Shown here piece by piece: positions 55,101 to 60,475 of a stretch of DNA of 64,000 nt. Numbering within the stretch: position 1 is the first letter of the stretch; the number at the start of each line of letters is the position of its first letter. The stretch spans positions 181,517 to 245,516 of the forward strand of contig NW_004190506.2 in the NCBI RefSeq assembly GCF_000224145.3. Direction: 5' to 3'. The DNA is from Ciona intestinalis (Eukaryota > Chordata > Ascidiacea > Phlebobranchia > Cionidae). A program made the translations under genes and the position numbers. The notes under the pieces are model-generated. The model searched no databases. It was not told the origin of the DNA and worked only from the letters and a program-made list of their open reading frames with translations.

Positions 55101-57485
55101 ATTAAAAGGGGGGCAGCTGATTGAGGTGTTTAGAAACAAAATAAGAAGGGTTCAAGCCTGTATTAGGACTAACGAGGGTCACTTTCAACACAATTAATAA
55201 TTAATTAATAATAGTTAAACAAACAATGTTAAAAATCTTACATTGAATACACTGCTTTGGCATTTGTGGATGAGAGGTCAAAACTTGGCTGTTTTTCACC
55301 GTGTTGTCCAATGGCTGATACAACAGTGTTGTGTTTTGCCAGGTATGGAGACAATAAAGGTAGCTTGAGCAGATTGTTGAGTAAGTTATGTTGTAATGCA
55401 AGAATACGAAGTGCATTTGAATTGGAGGAACGTAGTTGGGATAAAACGTCTTTACCTGTTTTGGATGATATGAATGTAATTTTATTGTGTTTGGAATTTA
55501 TTTCAGTTATATAAACTTAAATTAATCTAGTTTTATTTATTTTTACTAGTGTGGGGGGGAATATCCAGATCTAGTTTTAAACAGTTAACAACAGTCTACA
55601 GGAGTCGGGAGAATATGGTTTTATAGTTCTTTAAATGTTCTTTGTTTACTACCAAATGGGACAAGGAAATTAAATGAAAAGGTATCCCATCTTCCCCCAC
55701 CTTACTATTCCATTTTTCAAACCCAAAAACTTACCACTATCTGCAACGTCTGCATTGGTTTGAAGGAAAGCAAACATATCAAGGGGGGAGTCTTGTTTTC
55801 CATATTCTGCAGCATCACTGTCAATCATCTTTATATCACTTGGTAATGTGGGGCCTTTAATTGAAATAACATTTTTACGTCAATTTTTAATTGAAACAAC
55901 ATAAGGTCGTTATTGGCAAATCACCAATCGTTTTAACAGTTTTTGCGACTTGTTTTTGTAGGTCACATATAAACTGCGACACAAATTAGATTCACTAACG
56001 GCTCATCTGTAATAAAAACATGGTATATTTCAGGCGTTTCTTCTGCCACACAGCAATACTTCATCGGGGAAAGTAACAGAATATAGATTCACTAGCTTTG
56101 AATTTAAAGTTGACATTACCTGTATCTTCATGCTTGATGACCAACATTGGAAGATTTGAAGATTTAATTAAAGTTGTCAGGATCATTTCATCAGCATTAC
56201 TTAAGCCTTCACCCTCTGTTTACAAAACACAACATTATTTATCTATCACGACGTAGTCTACACTCTACAGTAGTTCTGTTCTAGTTTGATAAGGTACTGC
56301 AGCGTGGTACAGCTTGGGTCCAAGTATTTAGGCCAGGATTGGACTATTACCCCAACACCCAAGGTGCTACAGCAGTGCTTTGTAACCAGTGCGCACAAAA
56401 CATCAGAATTATGGGTGGTATTTAAAAAAAAAGAATGGTATTACTACAAATCGGTTTCTAAAAACATAGGCTATAACTTTAAACAGTTTTAAACAGCTCA
56501 AAACTTTATTAAGACTGTTCAAAACTTTATTTACAGAAACAACAACAACTAAAAAACATTTATAAATGTCTTTACATACCACATAATGCTCGTAGTATCT
56601 TCATCAAATGCTGTTTGGTAACAGTGGCATTTGGTGGCAATCCAAAACCATCAAAGTGGGAGACGCAGTACTCCAACACTACATGACATGCATCCGTTAC
56701 TTGATTCAGTAACGTCTTGAGAACTATAAAAGAAATTGGTTTTGAAAATGATCAACAACTAATTTTGATCAATGCAACAATGTAAAAAATTTACTATTAA
56801 CAGCATAGGCTAGCATTTAATTCTTTCCAGGTTAAAAAATATAAAAAAACATAACAGCACGTTGCGAATAAAATGTTTTTTTTTGTTCCACATTGTATAG
56901 TAAAAAGTACAGTCTTATAAACAAAACGTACCCGAATCACATTTGGACAGATAGTTTCCAGATAACAACATAAACGAAGCATAGAAGCTGGTGAAACTGG
57001 CATCATGAGTCAATATCTTCTGTTTGCTGAAAAGCAGAGGAGAATATAGACATTTGCATGTGGCAATACATTTATGATTTTTTGAAAGTTAGGCACTAGT
57101 GAAGAATCTTTCAGTACATAGGAGAATAGGCTGGTGGAAAGTGTTAGTGGTTGTGGTTAGGGGGTTAGGTGTTGATGGTTAGGGGGTTAGTGGTAATAGG
57201 GATTAGTAGTTAGTGGTTATAGGGGTTAGACGGTTATTGGTTAGTAGTTAGGTGTTAGTGGTTAGCAAATAAGGTGGGGGAAGACTCTTTACTTGCACCA
57301 AGTTATGTTTTACATAGGATTTTTGGTGCTAGTGAAGAATCTTCCCCCTACATTATCTGATATTACGAATTAACTTACTTGTTTATTAGGGTTTCAGTGA
57401 GCACTTTTACATATTTCAAGTCTGTTTCAGTTGTTTTAGTTGTTCCACTTAAAAGTGGTTGCACAACCAAGTTCCAGTCGATCAT
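637..57485 (-). CDS. UBR4: Giant E3 ubiquitin ligase UBR4 (99 traced exons; C-terminus runs off left edge)
   Basis: UBR4 is a very large N-recognin E3 ligase that binds destabilising N-termini through a UBR box and ubiquitinates through a C-terminal hemi-RING; in animals it works with KCMF1 and calmodulin in protein quality control. I traced 99 exons in the same order as the vertebrate protein. Every junction has GT at the donor and AG at the acceptor, every phase matches its neighbour, and the sum is 14,898 nt, or 4,966 codons; human UBR4 is about 5,180 residues. The ATG at 57485 opens [14 protein letters not shown], aligning with the human N-terminus. The last visible exon (637-765) ends in YDCHTAA, so roughly the last 300 residues should lie left of the window. 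The count uses copy 2 of a duplicated five-exon block and omits a possible 54-nt extra exon. Exon lists are in the segment entries. Confidence 0.96.
1377..4512 (-). CDS. UBR4: UBR4 exons 91-97 (C-terminal scaffold after the large intron)
   Basis: Exons: 4345-4512, 3885-4058, 3480-3616, 2847-3020, 2210-2357, 1879-1968, 1377-1475. They follow the 4.6-kb intron that carries the Rab gene. Matches to human include [62 protein letters not shown] and [20 protein letters not shown]. The donor after exon 95 is read as GTTGGT at 2204-2209; the resulting junction, LEQ followed by [10 protein letters not shown], aligns with human LEQVSSDEGIGTL. Without that choice the frame runs into unrelated sequence. 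Confidence 0.94.
4119..4320 (+). mobile_element. Mariner-like transposon remnant, split
   Basis: It holds 'agggtgactggaaagtcact' near 4125 and 'ggtgtttagaaacaaaataa' near 4291, the two marks of this family, separated by unrelated AT-rich sequence. It ends just before the UBR4 exon at 4345-4512. Confidence 0.45.
4513..7619. other. Large UBR4 intron left of the nested Rab gene, with degenerate roughly 100-bp repeats
   Basis: This is the largest UBR4 intron. Between about 5010 and 5530, and again at about 6930-7020 and 7420-7610, a degenerate unit recurs that contains 'gtttgtatatttat', a short 'aaag', 'ttttcattttggttt' and 'attatgtatttttat'. The last unit runs into the splice acceptor of the Rab gene. 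A transposon-like element with matching ends lies at 6363-6540. No ORF here has recognisable coding character. The Rab promoter must lie in or near this region, but I see no TATA box or binding site I would defend. Confidence 0.55.
6363..6540. mobile_element. Complete short TIR element (MITE family A)
   Basis: The left end, tatagcagggtggagaagat, and the right end, ctcctcccaccctactata, are inverted repeats of each other. The interior matches the family A core (aacaaagaacattcaaag). It lies in the large UBR4 intron upstream of the nested Rab gene. Confidence 0.8.
7627..8706 (+). CDS. Rab11/Rab25-like small GTPase, nested in a UBR4 intron
   Basis: Three coding exons, 7627-7816, 8017-8201 and 8404-8706 (stop included), give 225 residues, the usual Rab length. 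The N-terminal [20 protein letters not shown] and RFTRNEF are Rab11-like. The P-loop GDSGVGKS is at residues 25-32, switch I TIGVEFAT at 50-57, [10 protein letters not shown] at 72-81, NKID at 131-134, ETSA at 159-162, and a C-terminal Cys pair at 221-222 (CCGTT) for double geranylgeranylation. Rab11 proteins act in recycling-endosome traffic. Residue 77, the catalytic Gln of the DTAGQE motif, is Glu here; vertebrate Rab25 also departs at this site. A pyrimidine-rich acceptor (TTTTCAACAG) lies just seven bases before the ATG, so the 5' end comes from an upstream exon or from spliced-leader trans-splicing. It is transcribed against its host gene. Confidence 0.93.
9114..16730 (-). CDS. UBR4: UBR4 exons 75-90
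   Basis: Exons: 16612-16730, 16223-16402, 15989-16120, 15469-15666, 14973-15174, 14314-14405, 13768-13897, 13272-13375, 12628-12782, 12186-12273, 11471-11606, 10959-11132, 10561-10682, 10073-10226, 9659-9786, 9114-9266. Strong matches to human include [78 protein letters not shown] and [15 protein letters not shown]. This is the armadillo-like C-terminal scaffold just before the catalytic end and is among the best conserved parts of the family. Phases close across all sixteen exons. The donor at 13272 is GTTTTC and that at 10959 is GTTTGT. Confidence 0.95.
9279..9380. repeat. 29-bp tandem repeat, about 3.5 units
   Basis: The unit contains 'gagacattttaacaaaaatg' then 'tgggaaaat', with an internal inverted repeat (acattttaacaaaaatgt). 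It begins about a dozen bases upstream of the acceptor side of the UBR4 exon at 9114-9266. Confidence 0.88.
12852..13137 (+). mobile_element. Mariner-like transposon remnant with transposase C-terminal end
   Basis: It starts with 'tatagggtgtttggaaagtc', repeats a similar 'gtgtctgaaaggtcactgtg' inside, and ends with an open stretch reading [20 protein letters not shown] and GGHFQHHL followed by a stop. That ending is characteristic of mariner-type transposase C-termini. The catalytic domain is missing, so it is a dead internal-deletion derivative. Shorter relatives lie at about 4119-4320, 24429-24540 and 55067-55195. Confidence 0.65.
13436..13655 (+). mobile_element. Transposon-like element (family C) carrying an inverted copy of a UBR4 exon end
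   Basis: This intronic piece reads on the plus strand what the minus strand reads at 27500-27700. It has about 45 bases like the end of the UBR4 exon at 27659-27714 (cctgaggaagat and aaacaagacaagtaagc), then the splice donor, then a family C element ending ttatgcctggtagcagaag. Family C recurs through the window with 'tttcgtctgccatc' or 'gatgaagtcttg' cores, for example at 3192-3305, 9886-10040, 11665-11815, 19866-19990, 39283-39500, 45000-45190 and 48310-48570. Confidence 0.65.
14022..14106 (+). repeat. Dispersed repeat family E (ends in tagaatagaa)
   Basis: About 80 bp, reading 'gggtaatgggccaatcctgg', 'cctaaatc', 'ggtcccatgg', 'gccacgctgcaggac' and 'cacatagaattgaa'. More than a dozen copies in both orientations lie in introns, for example at 4650-4715, 8985-9063, 12473-12530, 20007-20060, 36893-36962, 37755-37832, 38515-38578, 48095-48170 and, reversed, 31905-31970 and 56285-56350. 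There are no inverted ends or coding capacity; the class is unknown. Confidence 0.6.
14475..14720 (+). repeat. Dispersed repeat family D (SINE-like)
   Basis: The family carries 'cttgctttatcct', 'ttataacacgggtgttc'-like and 'catgtatgttactt' strings, then 'tgacaatttggacaacctat', 'tagtgacta' and 'cttgcccaaggacac'. Other copies, in either orientation, are near 2545-2640, 17240-17500, 36065-36200, 36360-36640, 45455-45580, 47335-47480, 50570-50780, 62030-62245 and 63640-63790. The copies near 48605 and 62045 include GGTTCGAGACTC and ATTCGAGGC strings resembling a tRNA B box, so a tRNA-derived SINE is plausible. Confidence 0.55.
17008..18148 (-). CDS. UBR4: UBR4 exons 73-74: Cys-rich zinc-binding region
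   Basis: Exon 73 (18011-18148) encodes [20 protein letters not shown] and ends [11 protein letters not shown]. Exon 74 (17008-17182) continues [40 protein letters not shown] and ARPCCAVDT. There are CPRC, CGNC, CHKC and CNVC pairs plus a CC, a pattern typical of stacked zinc ribbons. The segment is almost identical to human UBR4 over these stretches, so the reading frame and splice sites are secure. Exon 73 and exon 74 are separated by a long intron that is mostly a minisatellite (17511-18000). The exact ligand of this zinc region is not known from sequence. Confidence 0.97.
17511..18000. repeat. Minisatellite of 'aaaggtacatacac' and 'tatagagttacagt' units
   Basis: About 490 bp built from two short modules, 'ctaaaggtacatacac' and 'atactatagagttacagt', joined in varying order. 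It fills most of the intron between UBR4 exons 73 and 74 and stops a few bases before the acceptor-side exon boundary at 18011. Confidence 0.9.
18403..23674 (-). CDS. UBR4: UBR4 exons 64-72
   Basis: Exons: 23510-23674, 22851-23003, 21938-22110, 20813-21182, 20097-20653, 19684-19822, 19397-19499, 18881-19086, 18403-18510. Exon 68 (557 nt) is the largest in the gene. Clear matches to human include [66 protein letters not shown] and [15 protein letters not shown]. The donor at 19397 was read as GTGGGT because this is the only choice that restores phase with the next exon. The donor at 20813 is GTTCAT, weak beyond the GT. The [10 protein letters not shown] stretch has a CxxC pair that may bind zinc, as in vertebrate UBR4. 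Confidence 0.94.
18585..18765. repeat. Local tandem duplication of a family C fragment
   Basis: 'atttccaacgtttcatccgc' with 'ttataaaacgttgtcaatat' near 18592 recurs as 'atttccaacgtttcgtctgc' with 'aaagcgttgtcaatac' near 18715. The two copies are about 125 bp apart. Intronic. Confidence 0.7.
21692..21889. mobile_element. Complete short TIR element (MITE family A)
   Basis: The left end reads tatagtaggatgggggaag and the right end reads the reverse complement, cccccaccctactata, about 195 bp apart, with TA at both borders. The interior carries 'aagtaaacaaagaacatcc' and 'cagaccgttgttaattc', which recur in all copies. There is no coding capacity, so it is non-autonomous. It sits in a UBR4 intron. 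Shortened copies occur at about 11255-11400, 23144-23300, 46801-46940, 53219-53262 and 55547-55709. Confidence 0.85.
22146..22450. repeat. Degenerate AT-rich tandem repeat
   Basis: A unit of about 35-40 bp, 'atatgtaactttaggtataa' followed by 'catatata', repeats about eight times with changes. It is in the UBR4 intron between exons 65 and 66. Confidence 0.8.
24089..26299 (-). CDS. UBR4: UBR4 exons 59-63: acidic tract and UIM-like helix
   Basis: Exons: 26125-26299, 25570-25700, 25025-25214, 24643-24782, 24089-24235. Exon 59 encodes a run dominated by Asp (about 26148-26222, simple GAC/GAT repeat), matching the Asp run in human UBR4. Exon 62 encodes [20 protein letters not shown] and then LSLQQQE, equivalent to human FPPMLDIPPDADDETMVELA and IALSLQQ. 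The acidic start, central Ala and Ser of [12 protein letters not shown] resemble a ubiquitin-interacting motif; that function is inference. Exon 63 is Glu/Asn/Ser-rich and probably disordered. All phases close, and a possible extra exon at 25988-26041 fits between exons 59 and 60. Confidence 0.9.
24429..24540 (+). mobile_element. Mariner-like transposon remnant
   Basis: A short, degraded copy with 'gtgttaggaaagtcactg' at the left and 'gctaacgggggtcactttca' at the right, the latter encoding the ANGGHFH-type end. It lies in the UBR4 intron between exons 62 and 63. Confidence 0.5.
25223..25460. repeat. Degenerate 'aaaatgttatagaa' tandem repeat
   Basis: A run of about fifteen imperfect 12-16 bp units of the form 'aaaatgttatagaa', immediately upstream of UBR4 exon 61 on the minus strand. 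The open minus frame through it is rich in Phe, Ile and Thr and is not coding. Confidence 0.75.
25988..26041 (-). CDS. UBR4: Candidate extra 54-nt UBR4 exon (symmetrical, phase 1-1)
   Basis: Between exons 59 and 60 a 54-nt open segment is bounded by a pyrimidine-rich acceptor ending TTTTTTCAG and a donor GTAACT. It starts with two bases completing a codon and ends with one base, exactly the phase needed for either inclusion or skipping. It would insert 18 residues, containing [10 protein letters not shown]. The end of this segment and the start of its intron resemble those of exon 59 ([10 protein letters not shown] then intron), as if part of exon 59 and its donor had been duplicated and then diverged. 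No transcript evidence is available here. The competing explanation is a decayed partial duplication that is never spliced in. Confidence 0.4.
26602..28956 (-). CDS. UBR4: UBR4 five-exon block, copy 1 (duplicate of exons 54-58)
   Basis: Exons: 28810-28956, 28091-28294, 27659-27714, 27147-27322, 26602-26840. Their lengths are identical to those of copy 2 (147, 204, 56, 176 and 239 nt), and the coding sequence differs by only a few substitutions, most of which look silent. This copy joins the next exon downstream (26125-26299) directly, while its upstream side abuts the 50-N gap at 29091. Introns differ by small indels and by an extra stretch of about 130 bp at roughly 27368-27497 that is absent from copy 2. 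Only one copy is expected from vertebrate UBR4. The simplest reading is two haplotypes left side by side by the assembler. A true in-frame tandem repeat of 274 residues is the alternative. Confidence 0.85.
26868..27040. repeat. Degenerate 'tttataagtttatcataaa' tandem repeat
   Basis: Imperfect units of about 20-25 bp based on 'attttatgagtttat', in the intron between duplicated UBR4 exons. The matching region in copy 2 (about 29560-29690) has a different number and arrangement of units. Confidence 0.7.
29091..29140. other. Assembly gap, 50 N
   Basis: Fifty consecutive N. The gap falls exactly between the two copies of the five-exon UBR4 block, which is where an assembler would place a break between two unmerged alleles. 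Confidence 0.99.
29141..31633. repeat. Large duplicated segment, copy 2 (five UBR4 exons)
   Basis: This is the partner of 26442-29090. It begins at the first base after the N run and loses similarity to copy 1 only where copy 1 hits the gap, so the true right end of the duplication cannot be seen. The shared part includes the dispersed-repeat fragments and the AT dinucleotide run near 31553-31598. Confidence 0.9.
29301..31497 (-). CDS. UBR4: UBR4 exons 54-58, copy 2 of a duplicated five-exon block
   Basis: Exons: 31351-31497, 30631-30834, 30201-30256, 29819-29994, 29301-29539. They encode [19 protein letters not shown], a stretch with [20 protein letters not shown] (human [20 protein letters not shown]), a short acidic exon with [13 protein letters not shown], a conserved stretch with [20 protein letters not shown] (human [20 protein letters not shown]), and [20 protein letters not shown] ending in a Ser/Pro-rich tail. 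The block starts and ends in phase 0 and is 822 nt, 274 codons. It joins exon 53 (32001-32068) directly with no gap, so I use this copy in the main gene model. A near-identical copy lies left of the N run. Confidence 0.9.
32001..40960 (-). CDS. UBR4: UBR4 exons 36-53 (central region)
   Basis: Exons: 40808-40960, 40115-40197, 39704-39909, 39068-39216, 38291-38366, 37854-38009, 37237-37472, 36646-36840, 35870-36046, 35368-35526, 34772-34961, 34398-34442, 34078-34224, 33907-33968, 33309-33473, 32912-33029, 32453-32590, 32001-32068. They cover about residues 1,665 to 2,505. Similarity to human is high: [62 protein letters not shown] and SLQ/LQP-type strings all occur in the right order. In known UBR4 this stretch includes a predicted beta-propeller-like region, which fits the short beta-type repeats seen here. 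The 45-nt exon 34398-34442 is the smallest in the gene and is needed to keep phase. Several donors here have T at +3 (32912, 35368, 35870). Confidence 0.93.
40378..40772. repeat. 23-bp minisatellite, about 18 units
   Basis: The unit is 'tgtggggtaagatg' followed by 'gcacataac' or 'acacataac'; the two variants often alternate. Units after about 40670 are shortened or mutated. Because 23 is not a multiple of three and the unit lacks stops in one direction, three overlapping minus-strand ORFs run through it; these are artefacts. It lies in the UBR4 intron between exons 36 and 37. Confidence 0.92.
41252..42130 (-). CDS. UBR4: UBR4 exons 34-35: UBR box
   Basis: Exon 34 (41965-42130) encodes an acidic lead-in and ends [16 protein letters not shown] plus two bases of Trp. 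Exon 35 (41252-41399) completes the Trp and encodes [20 protein letters not shown] followed by [20 protein letters not shown]. The Cys/His pattern ([23 protein letters not shown]) is that of a complete UBR box, the zinc-binding fold that recognises type 1 N-degrons in UBR1, UBR2, UBR4 and UBR5. It lies near residues 1,600-1,664, close to its place in human UBR4. The FFCDCGA motif at the end of the box is intact. A partial copy of the exon 34 end with its donor sits downstream at 41796-41840. The UBR box is the strongest single identification in the window. Confidence 0.97.
42486..42627. mobile_element. Short TIR element (MITE family B)
   Basis: The left end reads aaggtggctgtacacagtat and the right end, read on the other strand, aaggggtgctgtacacgata, so the ends are imperfect inverted repeats about 140 bp apart. 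The interior has GC-rich 'gcatgc' palindromes. I see one copy in this window. It lies in the UBR4 intron between exons 33 and 34. Confidence 0.7.
42710..51753 (-). CDS. UBR4: UBR4 exons 14-33 (helical scaffold before the UBR box)
   Basis: Exons: 51672-51753, 51277-51448, 50862-51007, 50427-50519, 50025-50132, 49665-49790, 49157-49438, 48744-48885, 48181-48280, 47579-47753, 47061-47200, 46502-46709, 46076-46189, 45631-45834, 45267-45385, 44673-44752, 44075-44191, 43600-43801, 43015-43264, 42710-42821. They give about residues 569 to 1559. This is the least conserved part, but anchor stretches fall in order: [15 protein letters not shown] with human [30 protein letters not shown] with HLQLLLLIFHNFTE, and RAMNKFF with RKAMEEFF. 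All phases close. Donors at 51277 and 46502 have T at +3. The exon assignments rest on phase plus weak similarity, so single boundaries could be off by a few bases. Confidence 0.85.
47991..48098. repeat. Perfect 54-bp tandem duplication
   Basis: Two consecutive copies starting 'ttctgttagaaattatcgc' and ending 'cctcttaagtaatg'. It is intronic, and the identity suggests a recent event. Confidence 0.9.
52201..57485 (-). CDS. UBR4: UBR4 exons 1-13 (N-terminal region)
   Basis: Exons in transcript order: 57379-57485 (starts at the ATG), 56932-57026, 56580-56723, 56120-56215, 55735-55854, 55242-55455, 54660-54823, 54226-54299, 53809-53996, 53300-53474, 53080-53167, 52624-52725, 52201-52339. They encode the helical-repeat-rich N-terminus, residues 1 to about 568. 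Similarity to human UBR4 is patchy but in order; for example [12 protein letters not shown] in exon 2 matches FYSSFVALS, and [11 protein letters not shown] in exon 13 matches EPILGQWFEETI. The acceptor of exon 13 (after 52340) was chosen because it is the only one that keeps phase; two stronger-looking nearby acceptors would break frame. Exon 12 is rich in Asp, Ser and Glu, like the acidic stretch at this point in vertebrates. Confidence 0.88.
55067..55195 (+). mobile_element. Mariner-like transposon remnant
   Basis: It has the same layout as the copy at 12852-13137 but is shorter: 'acggtgtttggagtcagtg', 'cagctgattgaggtgtttag' and 'gggtcactttcaac'. The transposase-like end has a stop after RVQACI-type sequence. 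It is intronic and non-functional. Confidence 0.55.
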
Positions 57486-57599
57486 TTTGAAGTAACATGT
57501 ATTTTCGCGTAGTATTTTTCTAAATACACATTACAATATCTCTGCAAATAATATCACAGCAAAGTAAACGGTGCGAGTGAATCAGCGCACTACTAGACT
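57486..57599 (-). promoter_or_regulatory. UBR4 5' flank (start-proximal)
   Basis: This is the stretch directly upstream of the UBR4 ATG and is not part of the duplicated segment. On the minus strand it contains an acceptor-like GTGTATTTAG about 40 bases before the ATG, so the mRNA may begin in an upstream exon or receive a spliced leader. No TATA box is evident. The core promoter cannot be placed from sequence alone. Confidence 0.3.
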
Positions 57600-58360
57600 A
57601 TGACCCGCTACAGTTATGCTGTATAGTTTTCGTGCAAAAATGTAAACATAACAGCTGTGAATAAGCAAAACGTTTGGCCAAAATGAAAAAAAAACATTTA
57701 CCACAGTCAATATCAAAATCTCAATACTCATTATTTCCGTGCAGCGTGCGCACAGCACACACGTTGGACACCAAGTGCACAAAATGGACACCCTATTAAA
57801 TGTGCAGTGTGTTGTGTATTGTGTACAAAACGCGGAGTTTTTGAATACGACTGAATGGCCTAAATAAACAGTCTCAACACTGACGAGCTAACATAATGCA
57901 CATCGGTATGCCTGCAGCCGTTCACCTGACGAAACAAACACAACCCACAAGAGAGCAAGCCTTAATGAATAAGCACGTATTACATTTAGGACAATTTTAA
58001 TGAACCCCTTTTACTGCCACGGTCGACCATGTTCGAAAACAAACCAGACGACTTTATTTTCCACTGACTTATGAATGGCCTTTAATTGGAATAGCTAATC
58101 ATTTAATACTTGAAGAAATCTAGATAATCTTTAATATATATTAGGGTGGGGGAGATAGGACAGATTGAGCAGATCATATCAAAACATCCTGATCGTGTTT
58201 AAACAAATAACAGCGGTCTATGGGAGTCGTGAGGACACGGTTTTGTAATTCTTTGAATGTTCTTTGTTTACTATCACATGGGACGATGAAGTAGATTAAA
58301 CAGGTGTCTCATCTCCCCCCCACCCTACTACATACCAACACTTAGCATGTTAACGATTTA
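57600..58360. other. Intergenic region between UBR4 and the neighbour gene (copy 1)
   Basis: About 750 bp without a supported gene. It contains GT/CA-rich sequence at about 57780-57840, including 'gtgcagtgtgttgtgta', and a full terminal-inverted-repeat element at 58137-58333. The short ORFs in both strands show no recognisable protein. The stretch is repeated at 59712-60473. Confidence 0.6.
58137..58333. mobile_element. Complete short TIR element (MITE family A), inside duplicated segment
   Basis: The left end is tattagggtgggggagatag and the right end is ctcccccccaccctactaca. The interior is in the opposite orientation to the copy at 21692-21889. It lies just downstream of the stop codon of the neighbour gene. 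Confidence 0.8.
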
Positions 58361-58864
58361 TTACAGTTTTCTTTTAGCTATTAATCTTGGTCTATTTTTA
58401 GGTTTGTCATTGTTGTTTTCCGACGCCAAAGCTTCGGTTGAATCGAAGTCGTTGTCTGTAGTTGATACTTTTCGTGCTTGAGTGGTAACAGCGTTTAATT
58501 CTAGAAAAATATCAAAATGAAAAGAGAACACTATTGCTGTATACTATGTGGGTAAGGCCCCTTTTAAGTTCTGCAGCTATATAGTCTACGCTTTATCTTT
58601 AGGCGCTTCGTGTCTACATATTAAAATTTCCCAAAGTTTACATAACTTTGTGAAAAAACCGACTATAACCTGATTCACCTTTATTTTTTCCCGCTTGCTG
58701 TGCCCGGGCTTTTGACGAATCAAAGAAGTTAATTCTATATCCGCTAGACGGCGCTAGGTGTTCCATGCTGTGATCTGTCGCATTGGGAAGCTCCCAGGGG
58801 TCAGCTGGTCGAATTTCGCGTTTCAAAAACAAAGACATTTTTGGAAATTGTATTTCTCTAACTC
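58361..58864 (-). pseudogene. Second copy of the last two exons of the uncharacterised gene
   Basis: Exons 58679-58864 (186 nt) and 58361-58500 (140 nt, with stop) repeat the sequence at 60798-60983 and 60474-60613 almost base for base, with intact frames. The three upstream exons seen at 61161-63569 are absent between here and the N gap; instead the similarity stops at about 58951 and unrelated sequence follows to 59211. It is therefore either an orphan 3' fragment produced by duplication or the other haplotype of the same gene, cut off by the gap. Confidence 0.7.
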
Positions 58865-58951
58865 CTGTAAACAAGGAATTTTGCGACTTGACGTCACTAA
58901 TTAAATGTGCAAATTTGCAAACGAAACTTCGGTCCTTTTCAGACCATTTAA

Positions 58952-59211
58952 AGGGCCTAAACACACCCCACGTCACTTTTATTTTTTATGGTAAATTCAT
59001 AAAGCGACCGTTTTATTGATTCCAAAAATACTTTGCTTATTAAAATTGGTCCAGTATAGGCGGAGATATTCGTTCTCAAACAGTGATCTCTAGCGCTATC
59101 CTTTTTTTACTACGAGCTTCGTGATTGTGACGTAGGAACGTACTAGTCACGTGACTGATTCATTCATTAAAGCGAAACCTGCGTTTTTTTTGTGCTTTTT
59201 TGCGTTTTTTA
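58952..59211. other. Unique sequence between copy 1 of the duplication and the N gap
   Basis: This has no match elsewhere in the window. It contains a perfect ten-base palindrome GTCACGTGAC at about 59147-59156 and a T-rich run before the gap. I see no gene in it. Confidence 0.5.
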
Positions 59212-59711
59212 NNNNNNNNNNNNNNNNNNNNNNNNNNNNNNNNNNNNNNNNNNNNNNNNNNNNNNNNNNNNNNNNNNNNNNNNNNNNNNNNNNNNNNNNN
59301 NNNNNNNNNNNNNNNNNNNNNNNNNNNNNNNNNNNNNNNNNNNNNNNNNNNNNNNNNNNNNNNNNNNNNNNNNNNNNNNNNNNNNNNNNNNNNNNNNNNN
59401 NNNNNNNNNNNNNNNNNNNNNNNNNNNNNNNNNNNNNNNNNNNNNNNNNNNNNNNNNNNNNNNNNNNNNNNNNNNNNNNNNNNNNNNNNNNNNNNNNNNN
59501 NNNNNNNNNNNNNNNNNNNNNNNNNNNNNNNNNNNNNNNNNNNNNNNNNNNNNNNNNNNNNNNNNNNNNNNNNNNNNNNNNNNNNNNNNNNNNNNNNNNN
59601 NNNNNNNNNNNNNNNNNNNNNNNNNNNNNNNNNNNNNNNNNNNNNNNNNNNNNNNNNNNNNNNNNNNNNNNNNNNNNNNNNNNNNNNNNNNNNNNNNNNN
59701 NNNNNNNNNNN
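59212..59711. other. Assembly gap, 500 N
   Basis: Five hundred consecutive N, a round number that suggests an estimated or arbitrary gap size. It lies between the two copies of the UBR4 5'-flank segment. Open frames that cross it are meaningless. Confidence 0.99.
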
Positions 59712-60248
59712 ATGACCCGCTACAGTTATGCTGTAAAGTTTTCGTGCAAAAATGTAAACATAACAGCTGTGAATAAGCAAAACGTTTGGCCAAAATGAAA
59801 AAAAAAACATTTACCACAGTCAATATCAAAATCTCAATACTCATTATTTCCGTGCAGCGTGCGCACAGCACACACGTTGGACACCAAGTGCACAAAATGG
59901 ACACCCTATTAAATGTGCAGTGTGTTGTGTTTTGTGTACAAAACGCGGAGTTTTTGAATACGACTGAATGGCCTAAATAAACAGTCTCAACACTGACGAG
60001 CTAACATAATGCACATCGGTATGCCTGCAGCCGTTCACCTGACGAAACAAACACAACCCACAAGAGAGCAAGCCTTAATGAATAAGCACGTATTACATTT
60101 AGGACAATTTTAATGAACCCCTTTTACTGCCACGGTCGACCATGTTCGAAAACAAACCAGACGACTTTATTTTCCACTGACTTATGAATGGCCTTTAATT
60201 GGAATAGCTAATCATTTAATACTTGAAGAAATCTAGATAATCTTTAAT

Positions 60249-60446
60249 ATATATTAGGGTGGGGGAGATAGGACAGATTGAGCACATCATATCAAAACAT
60301 CCTGATCGTGTTTAAACAAATAACAGCGGTCTATGGGAGTCGTGAGGATACGGTTTTGTAATTCTTTGAATGTTCTTTGTTTACTATCACATGGGACGAT
60401 GAAGTAGATTAAACAGGTGTCTCATCTCCCCCCCACCCTACTACAT
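60249..60446. mobile_element. Complete short TIR element (MITE family A), second copy in the duplication
   Basis: This is the same insertion as at 58137-58333, carried along in copy 2 of the duplicated segment. Only one or two bases differ, showing that the insertion predates the duplication or the allelic split. Confidence 0.8.
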
Positions 60447-60469
60447 ACCAACACTTAGCATGTTAACGA

Positions 60470-60475
60470 TTTATT
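60470..60475 (-). terminator. AATAAA polyadenylation signal overlapping the stop codon
   Basis: On the minus strand the stop codon TAA is immediately followed by TAAATCG, so that AATAAA begins on the second base of the stop codon. The same arrangement occurs in the other copy at 58357-58362. If used, the 3' UTR would be only a few tens of bases. It is the only canonical signal I noted close to the stop. Confidence 0.5.

Larger units (their letters stand above)
57600..58951. repeat. Second duplicated segment, copy 1 (UBR4 5' flank and 3' end of neighbour gene)
   Basis: This segment matches 59712-61079 at near identity, apart from small indels such as the extra 'ggccta' at about 60697 and an eight-base insertion near 60996 in the other copy. 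It contains the intergenic DNA upstream of UBR4, a complete transposon-like element (58137-58333), and the last two exons of the right-hand gene. Similarity ends abruptly near 58951. Confidence 0.9.

Noticed and set aside
57140..57260. Interstitial telomere-like GGTTAG repeats
   Set aside because: The units vary in length and sequence (ttagggggttag, ttagtggtta) and match a dispersed 'ggttggtagttaggggtta' repeat also seen at 2490-2530, 26395-26460 and 54130-54175.
59151..59904. Long ORFs of 171-231 residues near the right gap
   Set aside because: They consist almost entirely of the 500-N gap read as unknown residues.
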